Part shown: positions 36,621 through 50,544 of the stretch, one piece after another
Position numbering within the stretch: the stretch's first letter is position 1
Layout: the number at the start of each line of letters is the position of its first letter
Assembly (NCBI GenBank): GCA_947623455.1
Contig: OX392536.1
Location: 10,721,282 to 10,785,281 of the forward strand
Direction: 5' to 3'
Source of the DNA: Mimachlamys varia
Lineage: Eukaryota; Mollusca; Bivalvia; Pectinida; Pectinidae
DNA: 64,000 nt
The notes under the pieces: model-generated
The model's input: the letters and a program-made list of their open reading frames with translations, nothing else
Databases searched by the model: none
Told to the model about the DNA's origin: nothing
Program-made: the position numbers and the translations under genes

Positions 36621-39600
36621 TTGATTACACTTTATGATCTAAATATTTGTATATCTGCTATTAAGGGAACTGGAGAAGCATGACTATAATATCTATGTAG
36701 TTAGTTGCATCTATAATGCATCTGAGTGTAAAGAAAACAACCACAGATCAATACTAATCAAGGAAATATGTCCTTAACAATGTAATACTAACATCGACTT
36801 ACGGTATTACAGTAAATTAGTCTGTGATTGGATTACTAATGAGCAGATATATATACAAATTAAATATAACCTTTAAACGTTTTGATACCACACAATAAAG
36901 TAGATCACAACAAGCCGTATGGCACTAACTGGAATTGCAAGCAGAAGAGAACAATTCGGCTTTATTTAAACACAAACATATCCAAGATTGGCGAAAAGTC
37001 TTTTATCAACGATTTGCTTAGAATAATTTGGGGGTAGGGGGTTAAACATCAGTCAACTGCTCAAAGACTTGGCGCGGGAGGCAGCAGGAACGTAAGTCAA
37101 ACACAGGCAACATAGGCATAAACGTCAGTGAATATAAGGACAAAAACACTTTCAATAAAAAACAGAAACATTCTGAGTCAGTGCAGGGGTTACGTTGATG
37201 TGTGGGCGGCGAGGGAACTCATATTTACAAAAACAATGTGTCAAGGTAATGGTAGATCCTGCTAAAAAAAAAGAGGTCCATCGACCTTAACGGTCCAAGA
37301 CGAAAAAACATGCACAGAGGATGTGGTAAAAGTTAGCCATAAACATTGTAGAAATCTTTAGGAAATAGAATACGACAGCCTTTTTGGGTCAATACCTTAA
37401 AATTGTCTTTCCAAAATGATGTTTCAACCTGAATTTGGTTGAATTCTATTCAAAAGTTGAGGAGAAGTGTTTGAAAGAAAATCTTTAGCAAAGGTTTGTT
37501 TTCACAAATTATGATTGTCCTCCTTTTATGTTGTTTCACACAAAATGTGGCGTTGAAGAGGTTTTAAATTAGTTCTCATTTTGGGGCCCGCCTCTCTGCC
37601 GCCTGGAGGCGAACCAACTTCATTTATACATATTGTGATTGCCCTCGGATCAGGTGACCTAAATAAGTGGTCTTTTCATCACGTGTCATTCATTTTGGCT
37701 ACTGTGTACTCGTTGCACATTTTTGACTCTCAAAATAAGTAGTGTCGTTCTTTGGCTCTCACAACAAATATTGCCTTACCAGCATACATGTTTTATCGTC
37801 TTCGAATCGGCGATTGCGATGCAGAAGTATTAACGCTGGTACAGTCTGCACAGTCTACTCTTTTACTTTTTCTTACTGAAATGTCCTTGTTAGGGTAGGG
37901 CCAACAAATATTTCGTTATATTCCTGACAATCGCTTTACATGAAGCTCGTACCTATTCAGCTGAACAGCCCAAGTATGTTATTTATCATGTAGTTCGATA
38001 TAATTTACACTTATACTATCTACCACAAAAAAAAGCCCCAAAAAAACAAACAGGAAAAAAAAGGGAGAAAACAAAAATCAAAACAAAGAACAAAAATCGA
38101 AGTAACCGAGAAAGAAACGAAACTCTGCACCACTGCTTCTGCTACAGAAACCTTGAGTTTGGAAGGTCGTAAAATAAGTATGTTTTTACTTATATTCACG
38201 ATAAATTTGATTTGTTGAGATGCTAACACAATCACACAACATCACTCCGACTCTCTTGTACCACATACAATTTTCCAACATCCATTTTTATCGTGGCGGG
38301 ACTTTCTGCGTTTTTCCCATATTGTCTACAGTATACTGATGCCTTGTTCAGACAAATCATTGTCAGGATTCATAAACAGGATTCCACACTTTATCATTCA
38401 AGCCCGAGATGAGCCATGGCAACACCCTAGTAGATCGGGCGATGTGGAGGCTGTTTTGGAGACAAGGAATTGCCAAAAAACCAGGTATCTAGGTCCCCCT
38501 GTTCTATCTGACGTGGTTTAAGTAGTTGTATGATAAATCGGGACGATACGATCTAGCGACAAGAATCGGGGCCGGATCGTTCTGACAGCTCCGCCATATC
38601 CGTTACCGACTCCTGTCAGATGGAATATTCTGGCGCTGATAAATACTATAGGACGGGGCGTAGGGGGCGCACAGTGTACCCTATGGGTATGTAAAAAATG
38701 TTGTGTTTCACAATGTAATATTATGAACTCGTCGATGTATACCCATTTTTTTAATCTAGCTTTTCAGTGATGATATATGAAAAGACAAATATTTTTTCCT
38801 TAAATAACTTTTCCTTTCTCGTATATTCTGATTTTTTTTATTGTTCATGATTTTTTGTATATACATATACATGTATTCAAACATTGTAGATTTGATTTCT
38901 GGACAAAAGTCTTCTTCTGGAGTCTGCTTGTATTTGCTGGGATGTGTCATAAATCTTATGATGTGGAAATAGAAGCTGTGATTATATACGGAATGCGTTC
39001 TATATTATTTTTGTTTTACTCTTTATAGAAAGAAACGCAAGTAAATTCGAATTCTAACTTATCAGAACACCTGAATCGATAATCATACTAGTCATATATT
39101 TTGTTTTTATATTGATATAATGAAATTTTGTTTTTATTGTTTTATCAGCCTTTTATCGTTGTCAGTTTGCATCAGTTTACAAAGATATGTATTAACTACC
39201 CGTTGACACAGACCATCTACATGAGCTAGATCATCATTAGACTTTGCAATGTTTGTGACACAAAAGAGCTCACAGTTAGGGCTTATTTACCAGACTTATC
39301 TTTGATTGAAACGAATATAGCTGTTCCATCAGAAACACGACGGACACGACAAAGTGGTCCCTGTATGTATTGGAATCAATGAAAATGGGCGCAATGGAAT
39401 CAACAGATTAGTGTATTCCTGGAATAAGCCTTCCTCATTGTTAGTTAGGGGAAAAGGTTGCAAAGGTAATGTAACCACAATAAACAAAGTTTCACATATG
39501 ACATCCTTATAAATGTACTTGTATGACACTTGCTAAGTTTCTGGTACAACCGCTACAATAACAAATGCTTACAAGGACCGGATATCTCAGACGACACAGA

Positions 39601-40195
39601 AAATCATAGAAATCAAAAATGTTCTACTTTCACACTCAGCAATATAAGCTCTATTATACCAAATACTAAGTCAGAAAGTGTTGGTATAATAATCCATTGG
39701 ATGACTTTTACACAAAAACGTAATTCCAAGTCAAAGAAGCTACAGAAACGGAAATGGAGCGAAACAGCTTCAAACGAATGAAGTGAAAGATGATCTTCTA
39801 CAGTATATATAAAAGTGCGAAGCAGTGGTTTGTAAGCTTTTCATTTTCATTATTTGGACAAACAAATTCTAATTTGACGAATTTGTCTTAGAATATTCCA
39901 ACATGAGGGGTATGTTTAGATTCATTTACAAAACACCAAGCGCCAGCTAAGTAAGAATCTGGCATAACATGTTTTTGATTAATTAAAGACTACAGCACAT
40001 GTTTTTGAGGGGTTGTACTAAAACCTTACACATTACAACTATATCTATAACACATATTCATCAGAACATCTTGATTACATCTCGACCAAGACTTTCTATC
40101 ATTTATACTGCATTTAAGTTATGCAAGTTTCATTATTGGTCATAACTAAATGGCAAAACAATGAAATTTCATTTTGTCACTATATACTTTAAAAG
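36621..40195. other. Intergenic, about 3.6 kb; one A-rich tract
   Basis: A low-complexity A-rich tract occupies 38028-38095 and creates a short spurious frame on the minus strand. No gene or mobile element was recognised. Confidence 0.45.
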
Positions 40196-40393
40196 TGAAA
40201 TTGTTCGCGGTGTGGAAATTTTCTTTAAATTCGCTGGAACCATATCGCCACGAATATATTCACACGCGAACATATTTAACACCACACAAAACTCTACAGT
40301 GTATAATAGTAAAATCGCTCAAAATATTCCACACAGCGAACAGTTTGAAAGCTGACTAAGCGAAAAAATCTATACGCGAAAATAACAGCGTTT
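40196..40393. mobile_element. TTCGCG-rich MITE-like segment
   Basis: Repeated TTCGCG or CGCGAA words (GTTCGCGG, CACGCGAAC, AGCGAAC, TAAGCGAA, ACGCGAAAA) cluster in 200 bp. The composition resembles the better-defined MITE at 55966-56181. Clear terminal inverted repeats could not be established. Confidence 0.3.
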
Positions 40394-40716
40394 ATAGTAT
40401 ATATAAAAAAATCCAAGATTGATATGAAATGCCCATGCTTTTATAGGCTGTTCCATTGCGCTGACAACGATCATATGGTCCGAATACAGCCCCATCACGT
40501 CTCGGCCACCTTTGTAACCAAACATGCAGAGATAAAGACCGGTTATCGGCTTCAAGGATAATTAACCACAACAGGAGGTTCCGAGTATGGATCGTATAGA
40601 AGTTATGGAAATAGTAATTACGAAAATTCCTAAAATAGATGTAATGTTCATATAATAAGGGTTTAAACCGAAAGTATGTAACTACATTACAGTCCCGGTG
40701 TAGCATAATGGTTAAC
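40394..40716. other. Intergenic; tRNA-like 5' half at 40693-40716
   Basis: TCCCGGTGTAGCATAATGGT, then TAAC, resembles the 5' half of a tRNA including the A box (TAGCATAATGG). No matching 3' half or B box follows at tRNA distance, so it is a tRNA fragment or SINE relic. A 104-codon minus-strand frame over this region is considered chance. Confidence 0.3.
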
Positions 40717-41944
40717 TTTATTCATATATCTTTAAAATCGTACACTGCATATTAACTGACAGAAAAAAACATGTTCATTACAGAGAGTGTCAGCCCAGCG
40801 GAAAGAGACGGAGTGTTGGGAGATCGATACTGCTACCTGGTATCGATTACTACCCCCATTTTGATCAGTGATTGGAGAATTTTGATTTATTAGGTCGCTA
40901 TCTGGGAAATGAAACGTAGTTTCTGTCATCGGTGCGTGTACACGGCGCTAGCGTAGACTCATATGCAGCAGACACACAGACGGTAATTTTAAAATCAACG
41001 TTGACGAAAGCAACAATATACTGAAAGCAATTTATTCAAGGATGAAATGTAACATTAGATATTCAAATTGTATAATAGAAAATAAAAACAATCTTATTGA
41101 CTGATTTGCATTTAATCCAGGAGGAGCATGTTGACTAATCTGTTTGATATTCAGCAGCAGTATCTAACCTACACTGTATTACCGATATAGAATGAATATC
41201 TACCTTATAACTTAAACGCTGCTTAAAGTTAAAAAAAGAACGTTTTGTAAAAGCTTACACAAAAATAGTTTATTATATCAAATTTTATAACATAATACTT
41301 TCCGACAATTCAAACTACCGTTAGCTGTTCTGAAGACATTCAAGTCCGCCATTGTTCAAGTTCCCTGTTGTTTGCAATGAAGAGTAGTCATATAAATTAT
41401 CCAGGTACTAGTTAAGTTATTTTAAACAATGCCTTTAATAAATATTGACCAAAGTTTACACACATCATTTATAATTTTGGATGAAAAAAAAAACAGCCTG
41501 AAGCTTCTCAACAATAGTTGGTACATAATAAACCTATCATGCGAAAGCAATTTGTAAAGTTAGACTGAATTTTCGAGATCTGCCCTCACTGAATGGCAAA
41601 CATAGTTGGTTGCGGTAGCTGTAAACAAAAGTAAAGGCATTCGGTACTTACAGTTTGCTATGACAATGGTGCATATGTGGTAGGTTTAGGTAACTGTGCT
41701 TATGAACATTCCCTATGGAAATTCCGATATTGGTACTTATTCGAGATTATCCAGGGTTGAGTTTTGGATGGCCATGTTTTCAATTGCTACCTTTGCCAAT
41801 TGAAAGGGTAATTGCTCTGGCTGGCTCTATTTTCTAAAGATGTATTGTTATATCTATGTGCCAACCGGGAATTTAGCTGTTTTGGAAAGAAGGAAGAACG
41901 AATGAAGAGGATTGCAAACTATTTTTATGAAACCGCATTCTACC
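40717..41944. other. Intergenic, nothing firm
   Basis: A short hairpin ATCGATAC/GTATCGAT surrounds a 9-base loop near 40824-40848. No gene was seen. Confidence 0.4.
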
Positions 41945-42352
41945 CTCTATCAATGTAAAGTCTCGAAGATGTATAATATTAACGGCACAAGGATTCTAGA
42001 GATACAGGTTGATGGAGACTATGTACAAGTTTTATGGTCACCATCTTGGTCTCATTGGGAAATATTCTACATCATTGTTTGCTATGAAGTTGGACATTTC
42101 TGAATGTGTTTATTAGTATGCCTGCTTGTTTTGCTTGAACATTATTCCTCAGTTCTCACTTGGAGGTCATGACATTTACCTGGATTTCTCTGATTTACAA
42201 GGCGGTTGTTGTCGATGAAGCACACACTTACTCTTTTTTTACAAGGGTATCCATGTTAATCTTTTCTTAGTTCATATTTTTCCCTTATTGAAATCGATTT
42301 TTATTTAGGATTATGGTTTTGTTAACGCTTTCGTATTCTCTGATTATTTTAT
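41945..42352 (+). mobile_element. Reverse-transcriptase retroelement remnant, 3' part
   Basis: The only plus-strand copy of the family. A frame with one stop reads QGF, RLMET, YKFYGHHLGLIGKY, then MKLDISEC and ends in TAG near 42112. The 3' non-coding tail follows, with GTCGATGAAGCA, then GATTATGGTTTTGTTAACGC and TATTCTCTGATT at the very end. It matches the minus-strand copies at 22.3 and 58.2 kb in both coding and tail parts. Non-functional fragment. Confidence 0.7.
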
Positions 42353-43255
42353 TATGGTGTTTTGTAAATATATATATGTTTACAGTGCAAGAACTCTAAG
42401 AATGCATTAAATGTACGACTACTGCTGACACTGATGATCCCAACAAAGACAGACACTCAGGTAAGTGTATGACATCACGTGTAGCGGTATATACCGAGCA
42501 AATCACGTGGAAAATCACTCTATTTACGTACATTTACTTATCTAAAATAGGTTTAAATAAACAAAACAGATGTTGACAGTTTATTTACGGGATATGTTAC
42601 TGTTTGTCTGTCCATTAATGTTACAATAAAGATTACAATCCAAATTTGTAATGTACCAAACATATCTAAATCAATACAAAACGTTTATTAATGCTACAAA
42701 CTTTTGATTATGTATATATCATACAGATATAAAATCCGATGCCCCTTTCATTGCGTGGATACTATGGGCCGGGTATTGTTTGTGTTCAGCTGATGGGTTG
42801 TGTACCGTAAAGTGACACGCCAAAACATCACGTTTTCCCCAACACCGTATGTAGTGTGTTCTTGGAGAGTCAATGTTGTCTAAAAAGTGGACGTTTTACG
42901 TCTGCTTACAGCGAACGCCCAGTGTTTAAATGTCTGCGTAACAACGGTTCATGTGTGCCGATTTACAAAGTACAAACGCAATAAGGAGTAGAAAAAGAGC
43001 TTTCAAACTTTGAGAGTGTTAGTGTATTCCATCCAAAACAATAAAAACTGTTCAGAGTTGCACGAGATCGCCTCCAAATAGACAGCAACGCTCTTTTTGG
43101 TCCAGCCCACTGAATAGACGCATATTGAAAAGGTGTAACGCGACTCTAGGTCGGGCAGATAAGTCTATACTGTTTAATCTAACTCCCACGACATTATGAC
43201 AGAAACTTCCTCGAACCCAAAGTAAATGCATGGTACTCTGCACGTCCGCAAAACA
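42353..43255. other. Intergenic, nothing recognised
   Basis: AT-rich left half, mixed right half; no supported feature. Confidence 0.45.
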
Positions 43256-43600
43256 TACCTCGGAACAGGGGCCTGGAGCAGGAGCTGGGAGAAGGGGCAT
43301 GGAACAGGGCATGGAGCAGGGTTTGGGAGCAGTGGCATGGGGCATGGGGCATGGGGCAGGGGCCTGGAGCAGGGGCTGGGAGCCTGTGGCCGGGAATCAG
43401 GGGCATTGAAGAGAAACAAAACGTACCTCGGAACAGGGGCCTGGAGCAGGGGCTGGGAGCAGGGACATGGGCAGGGGCCAAGAACAAGGACATGGAGCAG
43501 GGACAAGGGCATGGGCCTAGAACAAGGACATGGAGCAGGGGCTGGGAGCCTGTGGCCAGGAACCAGGGGCAGTGAAAAGAAGCAAAAAAGGGAAACAAGC
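43256..43600. repeat. G-rich minisatellite with 168-bp higher-order duplication
   Basis: The plus strand is purine- and G-rich, built from GGGCATGGAGCAGGGGCTGG-like words. ACCTCGGAACAGGGGCCTGG recurs with 168-bp spacing (about 43256 and 43424), and GGGAGCCTGTGGCC recurs with the same 168-bp spacing (about 43378 and 43546). This gives two copies of a larger unit including a GAA-GAAACAAAA tail. Runs of GGG could form G-quadruplexes or triplex DNA. Open frames of 134-142 codons on both strands come from the composition (Pro/Cys/Leu-rich or Gly-rich) and are not called as genes. Confidence 0.85.
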
Positions 43601-45501
43601 ATCTACACGGCGTTAACTAGAGAATTCGAAGTACTTTTCTGAGTAACTAGTCTGATTAATGGTCGATTCACATACTAATATCTCAGTCAATACCAATTTT
43701 TTGCATTTACATGAGCTTTAAGCGGGGAAATATTTTGAGGAAAAGAAGTATCAGACAAATACCTCGGTTAGAATTGATTATTCATTTCTCTAAATGACTC
43801 AACAAGAACCAAAACGAAAGTCTGTTTATGTGCACTACCATTGGAAGTGATGACCCACATACAGACCAATATTGGACAGGTGGCAGGTAATTCTTCGGGG
43901 TCATACCTATTAATTGTACTACTGTATGTGGTGAGCCTCTTTATATAGCAATACAAATAGGGGTAGCTGGAGCGTTCACGCCTCAGACACTCGTTTACTT
44001 ACCCCGGTAACCTTGTTGAAATAGACTTTTACATTGCATTACTGTTATCTTTCACACTGTTGCATCTCTGATTTAAATTTCGTTTGCTCTGCGTGTTCTT
44101 ACTAATTTCCAAACGTCAGGCAAGAAATTGTTTCGAATTTAACACTGAGTTAACACTTCACCCTTGCCTGCTGCTTCCAATCCTAGCACTGTGGCGTGCC
44201 TGATCCTTCTAACATACAGGCTAATCTTTTACTTAAAGATGCTTCGCAGCCAGATCTACACTGCTTAGCCTCTGGCGTTTAACGGTGTCAGGTTGTATAA
44301 TGTTTGTGGTTTTCACAGCATTAGTTTGATCTCTAATAAAGGAACCAGCGTAGTTGCGTCTCCGGAATTTTGAATACTTGACGCTTACACTATTCGATAA
44401 AGATTTGGTAACATCGGATCAATGTCATGAGTTCCCTGCTGGAAATCGGAGAGATTCCAAGTCTGATTTAATGTTGGCGTGGTGTTCGCATAGATTCCAA
44501 ATTGCATTTTCTCCAAAAGTAATCATTTAAACTAATTGAATTGTCTGTTTTCTGTGTATTTTGCACTATGGAAACCAATAGATGACGTGAAGAGAGATAC
44601 TTCCCACGCACACAACTCTGTCTGGTGGTGGACTATCTACCAGTAGATAACGTAATTAGCAGATTACGTTATTATATTATAGAAAAAATCCCAGACCAAA
44701 GTACTACAATGCAGTGGCAGGTTTATGCAGAATACACCCCAGCTTTGCTGTGTATACACCGCTCAGACAGACGTAGGTTTGTATACGTTACCCTTCCTGT
44801 TCAATGTCTTCATTGACAGACAAAGATATTGTTTACGTAGCGTTTCTGCTCGGTATTCATCAGGTGGACATAAAGTCGGTCATTTCAAGGTTCCGATATT
44901 CACTAAAAATTGACACATACGCGTTCACTTCAGAGGGTCGGCCATTACTTTTTATAAACAGACCGTTCAATAGATATCTATTCTTTTGTATTTAGGTTTC
45001 GAGTCCTTATTCACAATACACTGTCTGTTTTATGCTTAATGATTTGAACGTCAAAAGGTCGTCACACCTACCTACTACATAAAATAGACATGTAGTTATT
45101 AAAATGCTATTTTGAAGTATTTGTTTCAGTAATATTTGTTCATATCATTTGTTTTGCCATGTTCTTGTTATAAAATTTCGATTTCTGAATTTGTGTAATT
45201 TACAATAGCATCATACCGGGATGAATAACCGACGTTTTCGGGTATACCGGTTTCCCCCTACACTACGAGCCGCACATGATAACATCCGGGCCAACAAGGG
45301 TTATTAATAGATGCTGATATCACTTGGTTCGCAATTGTTGTTAAATGAATATTTATATATAATAGAATTACCCTCATAACCGACACCGCTATATCACATT
45401 CGGTAAGTTTTGAAGGCATCAAACCGAAAGTTAAATTCATCCATTTGCTTTTTGGTAAATACATTTATAACAACCGGGGTTTGTCTTGATTTTGCAGACG
45501 A
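43601..45501. other. Intergenic; one perfect hairpin
   Basis: ATAACGTAAT (44647-44656) pairs perfectly with ATTACGTTAT (44663-44672) around a 6-base loop. No gene was recognised. Confidence 0.4.
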
Positions 45502-45689
45502 AGGTAACGGGACAGCGTCACTAGTCCTAGGTGAGACCCAGCATACATAGGTAACATGACAGCATCACTGGTCCTACGTGAGACCCAGCATACATGTACA
45601 TAGACAACATGACATCATCACTAGTCCTATGTGAGACCAAGCATACATAGGTAACATGACAACATCACTAGGCCTAGGTTAGACCCATC
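45502..45689. repeat. 47-bp tandem repeat, four copies
   Basis: Units contain GGTAACATGACAGCATCACT and GTGAGACCCAGCATACAT. Successive GCATACAT words lie at 45541, 45588 and 45641; the second interval is 53 bp because of a 6-bp TGTACA insertion. Confidence 0.85.
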
Positions 45690-46440
45690 AGCGCCATTGC
45701 CAAACGTTACCAGGCCGCGCCAGGACAAGGAGCTATATTTATAAAGATGTACTGTTGTCAACCTGTTGGCAGTGAACACCCGAATACACCGAAAATAGAT
45801 AGCCGGGGTCGCTATACACGTGTCGTTAGACCGGCAATACCAAAATGGAGAGCAGCTGCCAAAACGGTATGGTTTATTGTGTAAAAAAAGAATCATCACT
45901 CTGTTCCTCTAAACATACGTTATTGTAAGGAATGATCCTGATCGAAACTTCAGCTTTAATCTAGACAAATATGAAGCGGATTCTATAACGTTTTCATTCG
46001 TTGTAATGGAATTTGCCGTTATCAAGCAAGATCGATCCTTTACAAATGTTTTGCCTGTTGCATATTGAAATAATGCACCTTTTGCAAAATAGTTTGAAGA
46101 TGAATTCCTTCAGCGCTAGTCATTTCGTTTACTTTTGTTTCTTTCCTATTACGATTTCGTTTGTATAATTGTAAAACGATAACTTGTAAAACTGAACTAG
46201 TAAGTAAATAGAAGTAATTAATAAAACATCTCAAATAACAATTAAATCAACAGATCAATATCACGGTAATTTCATTTCAACTGCTTGAAAACACCTGCAC
46301 ATAATTGCTAGCAAACATTTATAAGCTAGACATGGAAATGAAGAATTACAATTATGAAATGATAAGAAAACAGACAAATAAATCGCCGTAGAACAATTAG
46401 CATTAAATGCTATTTGTCTTATAAGAAACGTCAGAATGCT
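45690..46440. other. Intergenic, nothing recognised
   Basis: No supported feature. Confidence 0.45.
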
Positions 46441-46680
46441 GTGGTATTTAACCTAAAGGCGGCACTGGAGACAAAGGTTTGAGGCCAGCAGGAGGAGGTC
46501 GCGAGAAACTGGTCACAATGTGGGTGGTTTTCTCCTGGTACTCCGGCTTTCCTGCACCACCTAAACCTGTTTTTGACCTTAAATTACCAAAGCTAAAAAC
46601 AACACGTAAATTACAACAAACTGAAACAAATCATTTGGCAGTTGCCGTCGTTCTGACGATCTCAATATTTTAGGAAGTGA
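46441..46680 (+). mobile_element. Decayed tRNA-derived SINE
   Basis: Contains GGTTTGAGGCCAGC where a B box is expected. The core GTGGGTGGTTTTCTCCTGGT, then ACTCCGGCTTTCC, follows and is clearly related to the core of the SINE at 29.35-29.60 kb. The A box and tail are poorly preserved. Confidence 0.55.
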
Positions 46681-47464
46681 AGCATGGTATGACGAATATT
46701 CGGGAGTTCCTCCTAACCAAAAATAATGTACAGGTCCAGATTGTTTTGTTGTAAACATCGCACTACGACAGAAAGGCTATTATCTTTGTTTCTAATTAAA
46801 ACTGTTGGCTGGCGTTGATAGAAGTGTAACGTGTAAATGTGTCGAAAACATGAGCCCCTGTCTTCGTTTGATCTGTACTAAAAGTGTTACGTACTTGGCG
46901 AAACCCGGGCATCAATGTTGATTAACAGATATGTTAGTTATTCCTCGGGGTACACCAGACGTTTATTGTTTTTATTTTCGTGTGAGAGATAAACAGGCAA
47001 TCACAACGGGTATAAATAGATCGTGCACGTACATCACTTTGCAACATATATTGTATATGCATGTGTGTATGATATGCGATGAACTGCATGTATTTATCAT
47101 GCGCTGATACATCGAAAATCTGTCGACACCTGCCGATGAGCAATCCCTATCCTCCCATAGACACTCCCTTCTATTAGTGACCAAGTTCGTCAACGTTATT
47201 TTGGAAACGTCTTTATTATAAGCGTCCGTGCCATATCACCTCATCACAGATGTCAAACAACACAGAACATTAGATGCACCTACCAAGGACGGGGTTACTG
47301 TACCATCTATGTAACTTTTGTATCTAATTTGTACATTTTACTTTGATATTAAATAATTACATACTCCATACAGTGTACAGCATTTTCCATTTTTCACTGA
47401 ACAAAAGTGTTTAACTCTATTTTAATCAATATACGTAAAATACTATGTTCCAAACTGTGATCCT
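46681..47464. other. Intergenic, nothing recognised
   Basis: Short overlapping minus-strand frames only. Confidence 0.4.
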
Positions 47465-47515
47465 GGTTCGTTAATAGGACGTAAAACAAAATAAACCAAA
47501 CCAAATCTAAACTAA
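47465..47515 (+). mobile_element. SINE 3' tail fragment
   Basis: GTTAATAGGACGTAAAACAA followed by AATAAACCAAACCAAAT resembles the 3' end that I recall from mollusc SINEs with the GTGGGTTTTCTCC core. No head or core precedes it here. Confidence 0.35.
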
Positions 47516-49037
47516 GAGAATAAGAATGTAACCTCCATATACACACTCTACCCCTCATCTTAAACAATGTTTTTGTGTTTGAACCCAACATAGCATTGAA
47601 TGTATCCCCACAATATTCACAGATCACCATACTCCGTCATGTAATGTTTTGTACCAAAGAATGGGATAGCATTTAGACCCTGTTTTACAAGTTTTTTGTT
47701 TTAGATTTAGTCTGGTATGTGGTCCGGTGCAGCTCGTTCTACATCGCTCCGTTAAGGAAACACCGAATACTTACAGCAATACACAAGAATTATGACCGAG
47801 ACTTGCAGCAAACACCAACAATAAACATGGTCCGCCGAACGTTTTACATAGATACAACATTAATAAGCGTCTGCGTGGGTCAGACTGGACTTCTGCCCAG
47901 CAAACTACTACATGCCTAATTTCGAAAGATATATAGGCTACTCTATGTATTGAAAGATCACGTAACACATTAAAACTATGTGCTGCAGTTTTAAAATCAA
48001 ATTGTTTTATGAATAAGTAAAGAAAACGTATAATAAGCTACAATTTTACCAAGAATATAAATAACTTTTTGTGTTAAGTCTCGTGCACTCCTTACGAAAA
48101 TCCATTTTAAAATTTATTCATAAAAAGAAAGGTAATAAACAGCTTCTAATAACTTATTTATATCTTATCCCTAGTACACAAACCACACTCAAGGTATACA
48201 TGAAAAACCAATAATATAACCATTACTTCAGAGATATGAGAACTTATACTCGTTTTGAATTATCCCTAGGCGCAAAATCATTTTCTCGATTTTTCGGGTC
48301 AATTGACACACGGAGTATACGTAGGGAACTAATTCTAGTAATGATGTTAGAGGATTATTGTGTTTTAACAAGCGAGGACAACGGCCGGTAAAACTACGGG
48401 TATAACAAGGAGGATGCCGACACGAATACTAGGTGGTATTCATCAAAACTCTCAGTGTGGTACGATAATAATAACTTTTACAGTAATTTAGGAGATTTCT
48501 GTACCATAAGTCACGTACTTATGTACGCGAGTGATTTATAAACACGTATATGAGGTACCTACCACTACTAACGCACGTGAAAACTATTATAGCACTAATG
48601 TCAAAGCCTTTTTGTTGACCTAGATATATCGGTCAGAGGAATAAGTGACTAATTATACACTGGCAGGAGACTTCCGGAAATACCCTCCTGATATTTGATA
48701 TCCCACCCTCTATTTATCTTTCTTTTAATATAGTAAACGTCAGCGTAGGAGGGAACTGGCAAGAGACGATTTCAATTAGGCGTGCATTAGATTTACAAAG
48801 AAAAAAATAAACATTTTTGGTAATTGTCTCAGTGGTACCAGAAAAACATAAATAAGACCAAAATATGATATGATCTCGCACGTACTGTTTTGTAAATGTA
48901 AGAATAGCGAATGTTTTCCTGGTGACTAAGATATTCCAATAAACGTGTAACTCTTTCAATTGTAATGGAGAAAATACTCATGGAACATAAATAATATACC
49001 ATTCCCACAGTCGGGTACACAGAAAGCTATTACATTA
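47516..49037. other. Intergenic, nothing recognised
   Basis: AT-rich; no supported feature. Confidence 0.45.
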
Positions 49038-49110
49038 AAAAAAAAACCCAGAGAATACCAAAGCGTCAACAAAACCGTAATCCAAACTCAAAACCAATAA
49101 ACTATATTTA
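49038..49110 (-). mobile_element. Retroelement 3' terminus, truncated
   Basis: Only the last 70 bp of the reverse-transcriptase family tail: on plus, CAGAGAATACCAAAGCGTCA, then ACAAAACCGTAATCCAAACT. It is adjoined by a poly-A (plus-strand) run at the element's 3' end. A severe 5' truncation is typical of target-primed retrotransposition. Confidence 0.6.
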
Positions 49111-50544
49111 ATGATAAAAATACAAATGAATTTCAGAATTTAGTTTTTTTCGCTAAATGAAGTCTTGAAGAAACACTTTAAGTTTCGTAAACTATACATG
49201 TCCTCGTGTAGTCTTGAAGAAACACTCTCCATGTTTTGAAAGCGAGAATAATGAGTTTACACTTATCTAACTTGACTTGTTTATTTCTTTTTTTCGGAAT
49301 GGGGAAAAAACCCAATATTATTCAGAGAGCTATTGAATTAATTGAAGCCTTATTGTTACATTGTGTGTCACCTAAGGGTATGGAATTTTCCTTTTTCCAG
49401 CCGCTACAGAGTATTTATTTTTATGAATTACATGTCAACGACAAGTGCTCTTCAAATGTTGTTTTATGTTAGGAAGTAAATAGAGAAACCAGTGAATGCT
49501 GCAGGTGTTGTTTGGATCTTGATTAAAATTGGGGCAATTTCGTCTGAAACAACTGATAAGACTGTCCCAAACTGTGTCACAACTTGTGTATAATTTATAC
49601 TGTATATTTCAGACACGGTATTAGAACAGCAATCAGTGTCTCCACAGACTTTTTCAAACGTTATTTTGGAAGCAAAAACAGATAATTACTATAAAGAATA
49701 GATTCTGCCTAAATTGCCGAGCTTTCGAGATCCGATTGGCATATAATGGCTTCGTAAAAAGGCCTGATCTTAATATAAAATTGTTTCTTCCGGTGTATAT
49801 TGTTTCTGGAAGCATGTTCGCAAAAATAACGTGAACAACACTCTGAATCTTCTTTTACATTAGCCATTTAAACAAACGCACCATTTATCAAGCAAGAACG
49901 ACTTCCTACATGTACATCTTACATAAAAATTGCTGGAGACTTTAAAAGAATGCCAATGATGGAAACACTTTAGGCAAAATTAGTTACATAAATATTCCTG
50001 AAAAAATCAAGAATCCCATTGCTAAAGCGATTCTTGAAAACACGACCATTCCATTGTAGTCGTTTATCGAGATTTATTGAAGTCTGTTTTGTAATCACGA
50101 CAATTCAGTCGACTTTCATTGGTTCTGGTAGCTGTAATTGTATATGTATCTATGTATGTCTTGAATCGAAAAGAGTGAACCCAATCGTATTATTACATGG
50201 CGCCAAGCTAGTCAGTCGGATGTTCTGAAGCTATTGCTGCAATAAAATCATCAGATTTGAATACATTTGTCGCAATTATAGAAATATTACCAGTGAAATA
50301 TATGTATGATAATTAATCAAGTGATTATATCATATTGTCAGTAAAATGTTCATGCTTCAATGAATATATCCCATAAAAAACACTTTACAAAGAGTGGAAT
50401 GTACATTCGTTGTACGTTAATTACATGACAAAGGTACAATTATAACACAAAATAATAGAAATATAATAAAATACTCTACAAATGCATATGTGAGTCATTT
50501 ATAAAGGTGGGCGTTTGTATGTTCCTAGAAGTTAAAAAATGTTA
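49111..50544. other. Intergenic; small duplication
   Basis: AGTCTTGAAGAAACACT occurs twice at about 49160 and 49209. Otherwise nothing. Confidence 0.4.

Noticed and set aside
40392..40706. 104-codon minus-strand frame
   Set aside because: Aromatic-rich translation of AT-rich DNA with no motif; it ends in a tRNA-like fragment.
43174..43642. Overlapping 134-142-codon frames on both strands
   Set aside because: Produced by G-rich composition without stop codons in the minisatellite. Both strands and several frames are open, and no non-repeat coding sequence extends from them.
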